A stretch of 12,687 bases of DNA from Methanomassiliicoccaceae archaeon (GTDB lineage Archaea; Thermoplasmatota; Thermoplasmata; Methanomassiliicoccales; Methanomethylophilaceae), in NCBI GenBank assembly GCA_009776695.1, contig WRNI01000029.1:1-12687 (forward strand). Reading direction: 5' to 3'. Positions 7,378 to 12,687 of this stretch are shown here, in pieces. Position numbers and translations under genes: made by a program. The notes beneath the pieces were generated by a model. That model saw only the letters and a program-made list of their open reading frames with translations, searched no databases and was not told where the DNA came from. Every line of letters begins with the position of its first letter. Position 1 is the stretch's first letter.

Positions 7378-7626
7378 TCAGTTGATCTTCGCTATGTTCT
7401 CGATGCCGCGGTTGGCCATGCCCACCGCGATCTTGATCATATTCTGCATGCACGGCTCGGCGAAGAAGTCCTTTCTTTCACGGAGTTTCGCGTAAAGGTC
7501 CGCGGGATCCTTTCCTTTAAGGTCGTCAACTTCACGTATCCCCAGAAGATACAGACCCTTGGCGCATTTTTCGCTTACAGAAGGTATCGTCCTAAGCTTC
7601 GCTATCGTTTCCTCTTCTTCCGTCAT
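7378..7626 (-). CDS. Small helix-hairpin-helix protein, Cdd1-like (pathogenicity-locus family)
   Basis: An 82-aa protein whose first half reads as a helix-hairpin-helix: IPSVSEKCAKGLYLLGIRE at 14-32. The second half, with GKDPADLYAKL and then FAEPCMQNMIKIAVGMANRG, fits the small Cdd1-type family, whose members have a conserved Cys before a final helix. HhH domains usually bind DNA backbone without sequence preference, but the cellular role of this family is not established. The ATG at 7626 is preceded by GTGATC rather than a clean Shine-Dalgarno. It starts 12 nt after the stop of the DUF2188-like gene, so both are probably on one mRNA. The assignment rests on pattern recognition, not a search. 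Confidence 0.7.
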   Translation of the reverse strand: MTEEEETIAKLRTIPSVSEKCAKGLYLLGIREVDDLKGKDPADLYAKLRERKDFFAEPCMQNMIKIAVGMANRGIENIAKIN

Positions 7627-7638
7627 AAGATCACGGGA

Positions 7639-7842
7639 TCAGCGTTTCTTCTGTATCTTTCCGTCCTTCTTGTGTGAAACAACGGATGTGCCCTGGTTCT
7701 TTGCCAGCGTCTTGGCATAAGCTTCCGCTTCCGCCTTCGTCTCGAAACGCTTCGTCGCTTTTGTGCTTCCCTCTCCTTTGACCTGCCACCCGCCGTCCGG
7801 GTGCGTCGTCACATGCTGTTTTTTACCATCAGCCAAACTCAT
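7639..7842 (-). CDS. DUF2188-like small protein
   Basis: A 67-aa basic protein with the DUF2188 pattern: HVTTHPDGGWQVKGEGS, then an alpha segment with FETKAEAEAYAKTLAKNQG, then a strand ending HKKDGKIQKKR. Members are widespread, short and of unknown function. I chose ATG 7842 over the GTG at 7845 directly before it; the choice changes one residue. A TATA-like box lies about 28-31 nt upstream, so the message is probably nearly leaderless, and no Shine-Dalgarno with normal spacing is present. It is first in a two-gene unit with the Cdd1-like gene. The lysine-rich tail would suit nucleic acid contact, but that is a guess. Confidence 0.8.
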   Translation of the reverse strand: MSLADGKKQHVTTHPDGGWQVKGEGSTKATKRFETKAEAEAYAKTLAKNQGTSVVSHKKDGKIQKKR

Positions 7843-7869
7843 CACCGTTATGTGTATCGTATTGCACTA

Positions 7870-7877
7870 TATTTAAT
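7870..7877 (-). promoter_or_regulatory. TATA box for the DUF2188/Cdd1-like pair
   Basis: ATTAAATA on the minus strand, within AATATTAAATATAG, is close to the archaeal TTTAWATA consensus and centred about 28-31 nt from the starts at 7845/7842. An A-rich CAAAA just upstream could be the BRE. This supports a short-leader transcript. Confidence 0.65.
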
Positions 7878-7883
7878 ATTTTG

Positions 7884-7897
7884 ACCGAACCCGTTCG
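7884..7897. other. Short inverted repeat after the PIN gene
   Basis: CCGAAC-CC-GTTCGG forms a 6-bp stem with a 2-nt spacer, between the PIN stop (7952) and the DUF2188 promoter. The spacer is too tight for an ideal hairpin and no T run follows on the minus strand, so it is either a weak 3' element or an operator upstream of the TATA box. Confidence 0.4.
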
Positions 7898-7951
7898 GAG
7901 AGGGCCGGTCCGCATCACCCGCAGGCAAGCGTCATTATTGCATACGGGACG

Positions 7952-8368
7952 TCATAAACGGTTCATCAATTCGTCCGTTGTCATTATTTTTCCTTCAAAA
8001 CCGCCGGACGTGGGAAAATCGTTCTTGTTGTTGGTTATTATATGGTCGCCGGCGTTTATATGCGACGCGACCACGGTATCGGCCCAATCGATCTTTCCGC
8101 AGTCTTTGCAGACGATATCCTTTCTTCCGGCCATAAGCTCGGCCGCCATGCGTGCATTGTTCCTGTCAAACCGCAGAACCTTAATGCTCGAACGATTCAA
8201 ACGGCTGTCCAGTTCCTCGGCGGTGCGGTCTCTGTCCAGATATTGGCGGCATATCTCCATATAAACAACAGGAGGGATCATTATCTCTCCTCTGTACCCC
8301 TTCAGCCAATCCATGAATTTAGCGTCCCGCAATGCGCATGTGTCTAAAACAAGAGAAGGAGCAGACAT
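7952..8368 (-). CDS. PIN-domain nuclease, VapC-like
   Basis: A 138-aa PIN-fold protein, expected to be a magnesium-dependent RNase. The acidic residues are in place: D9 in LVLDTCALRD, E38 in PPVVYMEI, D94 and/or D97 in KIDWADTVVASH, and the strand ITNNKNDF (111-118) with N113 and D117. Length matches single-domain PIN toxins. An unusual feature is CKDC (87-90) just before the third acid, with further cysteines at 11 and 40, which could bind metal. It starts 4 nt after the stop of the 304-aa gene, and GGAAGG in the end of that gene lies about 11 nt before its ATG, so it should be translated from the same mRNA. No small DNA-binding antitoxin is visible next to it; the upstream 304-aa protein occupies that position. 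It might instead be an RNA-processing PIN protein. Confidence 0.85.
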   Translation of the reverse strand: MSAPSLVLDTCALRDAKFMDWLKGYRGEIMIPPVVYMEICRQYLDRDRTAEELDSRLNRSSIKVLRFDRNNARMAAELMAGRKDIVCKDCGKIDWADTVVASHINAGDHIITNNKNDFPTSGGFEGKIMTTDELMNRL

Positions 8369-8372
8369 ATCA

Positions 8373-9287
8373 TCAGACCCTTCCGATTCTGCCGCCGTGG
8401 GCGTCGGCGCACATAACGGATATGAAGTCGTCGATCTCTTCCATTCTCTTTCTGCGCTCCTCCAACAATGATACTATCAGCGGATTGTCCTCTCCGTCAT
8501 GGAAATCCTTTGCAAAGTTCTGCAGAAAATGTTCCATTCTCATCGTCTCCCATGGAATCTCTTCCATCCATATGTTCAGAGTCTCTTTTGCTATGTTTTC
8601 GTGGCATCTCTTATTCACCCTCAGATGGTAGCAAAAGAAGAACCAGAAAAGTTCTGTGAGATCAAAAAGGTCTCTGGAGGATGCATTGTTCTTCAACCCC
8701 ATCCTGAAGACGGCCTCGAACCTTTCTTTTTCGTTGGCGATCTGTTTGAACTCCTTGCCGGGGAATGCGCTCATGGCGGCGGCGAACAGGCCGTTTATGT
8801 ATTCGGCCTGATTGTCCATGACCTTGTTCTTGCTCAGAGATTCCAGTGACTCTCTCAGTTTCCTGTACTCATTCTGGAATTCAAAAGGAGCACCGTCATA
8901 GACCTCATCCCTTGCTGTTTCATGCGCTTCGGAGCCGGAGTGTCTGATCATGAACTCCGCGATATTCTTTTTGATCAGTGAAACTGTCTTGTCGTTAGGA
9001 TCATATTTTACGGCATCATCATTCCATTCCACGACGGTATATCTCGGCCCTTTGTGTACCCATTTGACATACGGGACGCAATGTGAAACGACTATGTCGC
9101 CCCATCTGTACCAGCAGTGCGGAAGTTTGATATCGATCTCCGGCCGCAGATCCCTGTGAAGCAACGTGATGAACTTATTGTATATCACCCCGGGAACTTC
9201 TTCGTTCTTATCCTTCTTGTATTTGTCAAAGAACAGATATGAGGCGATCCTGACATAATCCCTTCCTTTAACAGAACCTTTTGCCAT
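8373..9287 (-). CDS. Unrecognised 304-aa protein paired with the PIN nuclease
   Basis: I do not recognise this family. No signal peptide or membrane helix is evident. The N-terminal half looks globular: KGRDYVRIASYLFFDKY, then an aromatic block with LPHCWYRWGDIVVSHCVPYV, ending in RYTVVEWNDD. The remaining part is helical and charged, with FDLTELFWFFFCYHLRVNKRCH near residue 240 and a final Glu/Arg-rich helix (SLLEERRKRMEEI). The start is ATG 9287, because GGGAGG (9295-9300) lies 7 nt upstream and a TATA-like box at 9329-9337 predicts transcription near 9306; an in-frame ATG at 9326 would lie upstream of that. It is followed after 4 nt by the PIN gene. The layout (larger first gene, PIN toxin second) resembles a toxin-antitoxin operon, which makes an antitoxin or regulator role plausible but unproven. 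Confidence 0.8.
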   Translation of the reverse strand: MAKGSVKGRDYVRIASYLFFDKYKKDKNEEVPGVIYNKFITLLHRDLRPEIDIKLPHCWYRWGDIVVSHCVPYVKWVHKGPRYTVVEWNDDAVKYDPNDKTVSLIKKNIAEFMIRHSGSEAHETARDEVYDGAPFEFQNEYRKLRESLESLSKNKVMDNQAEYINGLFAAAMSAFPGKEFKQIANEKERFEAVFRMGLKNNASSRDLFDLTELFWFFFCYHLRVNKRCHENIAKETLNIWMEEIPWETMRMEHFLQNFAKDFHDGEDNPLIVSLLEERRKRMEEIDDFISVMCADAHGGRIGRV

Positions 9288-9294
9288 CGTATCG

Positions 9295-9300
9295 CCTCCC
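9295..9300 (-). promoter_or_regulatory. Shine-Dalgarno that fixes the 304-aa gene start
   Basis: GGGAGG on the minus strand, 7 nt before ATG 9287, is the strongest ribosome-binding motif in this part of the window. It argues against the upstream in-frame ATG at 9326. Confidence 0.75.
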
Positions 9301-9328
9301 GAGTGCCCGTTACGTGATAACACCATCG

Positions 9329-9337
9329 TTTATATTA
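9329..9337 (-). promoter_or_regulatory. TATA box of the 304-aa/PIN operon
   Basis: TAATATAAA on the minus strand, preceded by an A-rich stretch (TTAAAA), is centred near 9333. A start near 9306 would leave a leader of about 19 nt containing the GGGAGG motif. Confidence 0.6.
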
Positions 9338-9352
9338 TTTTAACGTCACGCG

Positions 9353-9368
9353 GCCGGAACGTTCCGGC
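9353..9368. repeat. Perfect 16-bp palindrome in the divergent promoter region
   Basis: GCCGGAACGTTCCGGC is a perfect palindrome with no spacer. It lies upstream of the PIN operon TATA box (about 20 bp from it) and about 75 bp upstream of the corA TATA box. With no loop it is a better candidate for a dimeric regulator's operator than for a terminator hairpin. Confidence 0.8.
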
Positions 9369-9442
9369 TGCAATTGTGAGCATCCGCAGCACGCAGGACG
9401 CGCATCTTTTGCTCTGTTGACGGCAGGACCACCACCGAGCGT

Positions 9443-9450
9443 TTTATAAT
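9443..9450 (+). promoter_or_regulatory. TATA box of corA
   Basis: TTTATAAT is centred at about 9446, predicting transcription near 9473, about 10 nt before the ATG at 9483. The rest of the stretch between the divergent starts (9288-9482) holds the palindrome and nothing else I can name. Confidence 0.65.
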
Positions 9451-9482
9451 ACATCCGCGTTACGCCTTTTTAAGAGGTGAGA

Positions 9483-10427
9483 ATGGTGATCTCGTTCTGG
9501 AAGACCGTCAACGGAAAGATGCAGTCCCTTGAGGACATAGAGGACAACTGCTGGATAAACATGATACGTCCCGATGACGTTGAGATACGCAAGGTCACCG
9601 AGGCCGCCGGCGTTGATCCGGCAGTTCTCAGAGCGGCATTGGATGAAGAGGAGACATCGTACGTCGATATAACGGACGACGGCCACACATTCATCACGCT
9701 GGACATCCCGATCGTTGACGATTCGTCAAGCGTCATGTACTCGACGATACCTTTGGGTATCGTTCTTACGAAGGCGCACATAATAACGGTATGTCTGAAG
9801 GAGAACATGATGCTCTCCGAGTTCGAGAGCAATCCGCCCAAAGGTCTGAACACGTTCGGGAGGACGCAGTTCATAATGGCGCTGATGTTCCGTGTCGCCA
9901 ACCGTTATCTTCAGTACCTGAGACAGATGAACAAGATATCCGACAGCATAGAGGAAAGGCTGTACGTGTCGCAGCGTAACAAAGAAGTGATAGAACTTCT
10001 CGGCATTCAGAAATCGCTCGTCTTCTTTTCAACGTCGCTGAAAGCGAATCAGACAACGTTGGATAAGATACTGAAGGGCAAGTCGCTGAAGATGACGGAA
10101 GATGACATGGACACCCTGGAGGACGTCCTCATAGAGGTGCGCCAGGCGCTGGAGATGTGTAATATCTATTCCGACATATTGTCGGGAACGATGGACGCCT
10201 TCGCGTCAATGATATCCAATAATCTTAACGTGATAATGAAAACGTTAACTGTGATAACGATACTGATGACGATACCGACGATGGTGTTCAGCTATTACGG
10301 GATGAACATGGAACCGCTCGGCTTATTGCCGTTCAATAACGTGGGATGGTTCCCGTTCATGCTTGCCGTGATGCTCGTAATACTGTTCGGCTATTTCTTC
10401 AAGCGTTATCATTTCACTAAAAAATGA
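9483..10427 (+). CDS. corA: CorA-family magnesium/divalent cation transporter
   Basis: A membrane channel for Mg2+ (possibly Co2+ or Ni2+), working as a pentamer in the cytoplasmic membrane. The signature is present: two C-terminal membrane helices (about 245-272 and 288-305) joined by YGMN (272-275) and a loop containing MEPLG. The large N-terminal cytoplasmic domain contains long helices (NKVIELLG-like region, then TEDDMDTLEDVLIEVRQALEM). The C-terminus is basic (FKRYHFTKK), as usual. Length is 314 aa from ATG 9483. GAGGTGA (9474-9480) lies only 2 nt before this ATG, so the GTG at 9486 (spacing 5) or the GTG at 9477 are alternatives; the choice shifts the start by one or two residues. The gene stands alone on this strand and converges with the DUF368 gene; a T run in its last codons as read on the minus strand could end that neighbour's transcript. 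Confidence 0.94.
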   Translation: MVISFWKTVNGKMQSLEDIEDNCWINMIRPDDVEIRKVTEAAGVDPAVLRAALDEEETSYVDITDDGHTFITLDIPIVDDSSSVMYSTIPLGIVLTKAHIITVCLKENMMLSEFESNPPKGLNTFGRTQFIMALMFRVANRYLQYLRQMNKISDSIEERLYVSQRNKEVIELLGIQKSLVFFSTSLKANQTTLDKILKGKSLKMTEDDMDTLEDVLIEVRQALEMCNIYSDILSGTMDAFASMISNNLNVIMKTLTVITILMTIPTMVFSYYGMNMEPLGLLPFNNVGWFPFMLAVMLVILFGYFFKRYHFTKK

Positions 10428-10474
10428 ACGGTCTCAAACGCCTTTTCATCATTTACGATATTTCACTGGCATTC
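10428..10474. other. Convergent spacer between corA and DUF368 gene
   Basis: These 47 nt separate two converging genes. There is no hairpin, only short T tracts on the plus strand (CCTTTTC near 10441-10446). On the minus strand a T6 tract falls inside the end of corA. T-tract termination is the likely mode on both strands. Confidence 0.4.
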
Positions 10475-11329
10475 TCATGATGCCTTTTCCGCAGGCCTTT
10501 TTACCATACTGAACGCTAGACTTATGACGATACCGACGGCGCATGCGGCGATGCCGATCAGAACATCGGCAAACCCGGCCACGTCGGTTATCATTATTAT
10601 TAGTATCACCGAGCCGATGGTAAGGCCGGTTATGAAATAATACAGAGGGTGATGATATCTCTCGAGTATGTGTCCCATTACTTTAGCGAAAGCGAATATC
10701 GCGAAGATGAAGCCGATGCCGAACGGTAATAGGTAGACAAGCTCAAAATCTTTGATTATCGTCAGCATCCATGTGTAAAGACCGAGCGCAAGGAGCACAG
10801 TGGAACCGCTTATTCCCGGGACGATCTTCGATACCGCCAGGATAGCGCCGGCAAGGAACGAGAGCACAAGACCTACGGCGATGCCGGAACTCTCGATGAC
10901 CGCTTCCCCTCCTCCCTCGCCGACCAGTTCGAGAGCGAGAAGGCACATCATGACGCCGATGCCTATCGCAAACCATATCACATACGGAGCTTTCACAGGC
11001 TCGCCCCTTTTCGTTATCTTCAGAAGCTCGGGTATCTGACCTATGATCAAACCAACGAACAGGAACATCGTCGCCACGAAATATTCGTCCAGAAGGAATT
11101 TTGTTATGTACACGAAGACAAGCAATCCCAGCAGTATCCCGCACCCTACGGTCAGCAGGAAGCCGAGGTCCTCCTTTATCTTCGCTCTAAGATGGTTGAC
11201 GTCGTCTATCAATCGCTCGTATATGCCGAAGAGAACGGCAACTATGCCGCCGCTTATGCCAGGGAGCATCGAGGCGGCGCCTACAAGGAAACCAACAATA
11301 AAATTATTGGAACCTTCCTTTGCATCCAT
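10475..11329 (-). CDS. DUF368 membrane protein (putative polyprenyl-phosphate transporter)
   Basis: A 284-aa integral membrane protein with about eight to ten hydrophobic segments. It shows the DUF368 signature twice: ASMLPGISGGIVAVLFGIYE (residues 19-38) and SKIVPGISGSTVLLALGLY (167-185), implying an internal duplication and two re-entrant elements facing each other. Bacterial DUF368 proteins (PopT) have been linked to recycling of undecaprenyl phosphate across the membrane; in an archaeon the matching carrier would be a dolichol-type polyprenyl phosphate used in glycosylation, which is inference. The ATG at 11329 has no Shine-Dalgarno but a TATA-like box 25 nt upstream, so the mRNA is probably leaderless. 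That promoter lies right after the stop of the upstream surface-protein gene, so the two need not be cotranscribed. Confidence 0.88.
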   Translation of the reverse strand: MDAKEGSNNFIVGFLVGAASMLPGISGGIVAVLFGIYERLIDDVNHLRAKIKEDLGFLLTVGCGILLGLLVFVYITKFLLDEYFVATMFLFVGLIIGQIPELLKITKRGEPVKAPYVIWFAIGIGVMMCLLALELVGEGGGEAVIESSGIAVGLVLSFLAGAILAVSKIVPGISGSTVLLALGLYTWMLTIIKDFELVYLLPFGIGFIFAIFAFAKVMGHILERYHHPLYYFITGLTIGSVILIIMITDVAGFADVLIGIAACAVGIVISLAFSMVKRPAEKAS

Positions 11330-11350
11330 GATGTGCGTAATGCGCCCAAT

Positions 11351-11358
11351 CTATAAAT
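11351..11358 (-). promoter_or_regulatory. TATA box of the DUF368 gene (leaderless)
   Basis: ATTTATAG on the minus strand is centred 25-26 nt from the first base of the ATG at 11329. With no ribosome-binding motif in between, this is a clear leaderless arrangement. The box begins only 3 nt after the upstream stop codon. Confidence 0.65.
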
Positions 11359-11360
11359 CA

Positions 11361-12687
11361 TCAGCTAACGGTGAACAGGCGTTTGCTCCATCCATCGCCG
11401 TTGTACTTCTCCAGAAGCTCTCCCAGGCGCAGGCCGGCCAGGGCGGGACCGGGGCTCACGGTGTCGCACGCGTAATAATCGTTCAGCTGATAGAAGTAGG
11501 TCCCGCTGCGCGGCACCGGCGGTTCGAAGTCCGCATGCTTTATGCCGGCGACCGCGTGCCCCTCGAGCACGGTCGGGCTGGGATTGGTAAGAACGATTAT
11601 CCCCACGTATTCGAATCCCGCCGCCCTTGCGATCGCGGCGGTGAGTATCGATTTGCATTCGCAGTCACCCGGGCCTCCGTACAATATCCAGTCGTACAGC
11701 GCCTCCATCGGATATTTGTAGTATTCCACGGAAACGTCGTTCTTATGGACGCCGGGTATCCTGTAATATTTGGAATCGGAGACCCATTCGCCTGAGTTCA
11801 CGTATGAGGCGATAAGGTTCATTTTTTGTTGCTCGGTCATCCCTTCGTCATCGGCCATCTTTACGAGCTTGTCGGCTATCTCCTTGACGGGATTCGGATT
11901 TGAGGTGACCCAGTCCCAGACAACGAAGCCTGCTATGGCCGGTATCCTGAAATCACGCATTCTGTTCATTTTTGCGAACCCGATGTAATCGGCCACACTG
12001 AAGCTGTAACTCAGTGTTCTCGCATTCCCTTCATAATCCGTCCACGTGACGGTTGTTTTTATCTCGTCCCCGAGATCTCCCGGATTCTCTGCCGGCTCGC
12101 CCACGATCACCGCTTTCGTCGTCTTTTTCTCTTCGCCGTCAACGGCAGCGGTCATCGTCACGTCGTACATGCCCATGTTCAGGGCGTGCGTGGCCGCCGG
12201 GGAATCGGTGACCGCTCCCGGGACGGTGCCCCAGGTCTTGAACGAGTCCGTTATCGTCCACGTGACGCTCCCGGGGTCGGGCGTGAAACCTTCGGGCGTG
12301 AAGGTGCATGACCGTTTATTCACATCTGATATCACGGACGACTGCGTCAGCGAGAAGTCAAGTTCGTTGCTGTCAGCGTATATGTTAATGTTGCCTGTTA
12401 TCTGCGTGTATCTGTAGAACGGCGTTTCAAATGAGCTGTCAGTATACCAGCCTGCGAAACTGATCCCCAACGGTTTCCCGTCAGCGGTTATCTTCGCTTC
12501 TTGTATCTCCATCCAATCTATGCTCACAAAACCGTTCCTGGTGACGCTCACGGATCCCAGGGACGTACCGTCCGGACCGATCGCGGTGACGCTCGGTCCC
12601 TTCTCTTCGGAGAAGAAGAACATGTACGACATGCTCAGAACAATAACGGCTGTGATCACCGCCGCGGCTATCGTCATAACATTCGAC
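11361..12687 (-). CDS. Membrane-anchored surface protein with InlB-like repeat and transglutaminase domain (possibly 5' partial)
   Basis: Numbering is from the ATG at 12677. A hydrophobic segment (1-22) serves as signal anchor, so the rest is expected outside the cell. One Listeria-Bacteroides (InlB B-type) repeat is seen at about 66-101: FAGWYTDSSFETPF then INIYAD. A PKD-like beta domain follows at about 123-193 (VTWTITDSFKTWG, then MYDVTMTAAV). The C-terminal third is a transglutaminase-like cysteine domain: GDCECKSILTAAIARAAGF with the likely catalytic C339 (C341 as alternative), H374 in LEGHAVAGI, and D405 in YACDTVSPG. This fold includes peptidases and protein cross-linkers; the actual reaction is unknown. 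No ribosome-binding site precedes ATG 12677, and the frame stays open to the window edge, so the true start may lie outside. Such modular surface proteins are common in gut-associated archaea and may bind host or microbial polymers. Confidence 0.82.
   Translation of the reverse strand, partial: SNVMTIAAAVITAVIVLSMSYMFFFSEEKGPSVTAIGPDGTSLGSVSVTRNGFVSIDWMEIQEAKITADGKPLGISFAGWYTDSSFETPFYRYTQITGNINIYADSNELDFSLTQSSVISDVNKRSCTFTPEGFTPDPGSVTWTITDSFKTWGTVPGAVTDSPAATHALNMGMYDVTMTAAVDGEEKKTTKAVIVGEPAENPGDLGDEIKTTVTWTDYEGNARTLSYSFSVADYIGFAKMNRMRDFRIPAIAGFVVWDWVTSNPNPVKEIADKLVKMADDEGMTEQQKMNLIASYVNSGEWVSDSKYYRIPGVHKNDVSVEYYKYPMEALYDWILYGGPGDCECKSILTAAIARAAGFEYVGIIVLTNPSPTVLEGHAVAGIKHADFEPPVPRSGTYFYQLNDYYACDTVSPGPALAGLRLGELLEKYNGDGWSKRLFTVS

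Noticed and set aside
9288..9326. 13-residue N-terminal extension of the 304-aa protein (ATG 9326)
   Set aside because: It lies upstream of the transcription start predicted from the TATA box, while GGGAGG sits at ideal spacing before ATG 9287.
9353..9368. Terminator hairpin at the 16-bp palindrome
   Set aside because: There is no loop, no T tract follows, and no gene ends nearby on either strand.
10743..11144. 133-codon open frame overlapping the DUF368 gene
   Set aside because: It is a shadow in another frame of a clear membrane-protein gene, with random-looking Arg-rich composition.
1..12687. tRNA, rRNA or insertion sequence
   Set aside because: I saw no cloverleaf with a GTTCGANNC arm in an intergenic gap, no transposase motif and no terminal inverted repeats.

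Overview
The window looks like a piece of an archaeal chromosome. The main evidence is promoter architecture: TATA-like boxes sit about 25-31 nt upstream of several starts, some with almost no leader, and Shine-Dalgarno motifs appear mainly at genes inside operons. Gene content agrees: an arylacetate-CoA ligase/ACT cluster, a SelB/EF-1A-like protein, and an archaeal-style surface protein with an InlB-like repeat and a transglutaminase domain. My best guess is a host-associated Methanomassiliicoccales-type methanogen (Thermoplasmatota). That is inference from style and content; there is no rRNA or methanogenesis marker here. Nearly every stop codon is TGA, with no TAA and a single TAG, which would suit a lineage that reserves UAG.

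Layout: (1) 3-1568 (+), a sodium:solute symporter cut by the left edge, followed by a strong hairpin terminator that can serve both strands. (2) 1675-2972 (-), an AAA/DUF4143 ATPase broken by a one-base frameshift near its C-terminus. (3) 2973-3250, an intergenic region with a perfect 32-bp tandem repeat of about 3.6 copies. (4) 3251-7290 (-), a four-gene cluster in the order arylacetate-CoA ligase, tandem ACT protein, degenerate EF-Tu/SelB-like protein, second arylacetate-CoA ligase. The first three genes are coupled by one-base TGATG overlaps; the last may also have its own promoter. (5) 7378-7842 (-), a pair of small genes: a DUF2188-like protein and a Cdd1-like helix-hairpin-helix protein. 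(6) 7952-9287 (-), an unrecognised 304-aa protein followed after 4 nt by a PIN-domain nuclease, an arrangement like a toxin-antitoxin pair. (7) 9288-9482, a divergent promoter region with a perfect 16-bp palindrome. (8) 9483-10427 (+), a CorA metal-ion transporter. (9) 10475-11329 (-), a DUF368 membrane protein expressed from what looks like a leaderless promoter. (10) 11361-12687 (-), a membrane-anchored extracellular protein with an InlB-like repeat, a PKD-like region and a transglutaminase domain, open at the right edge.

How the genes fit together: the ligase/ACT cluster is best read as aromatic amino acid/arylacetate metabolism, with AMP-forming activation of aryl acids and an ACT protein as the likely amino-acid sensor. 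The pseudo-GTPase in its middle is the least explained member. The PIN gene and its 304-aa partner are the best candidate for an undescribed two-gene system. The other genes (metal transport, putative lipid-carrier transport, surface protein) look like ordinary envelope functions with no evident link to each other.
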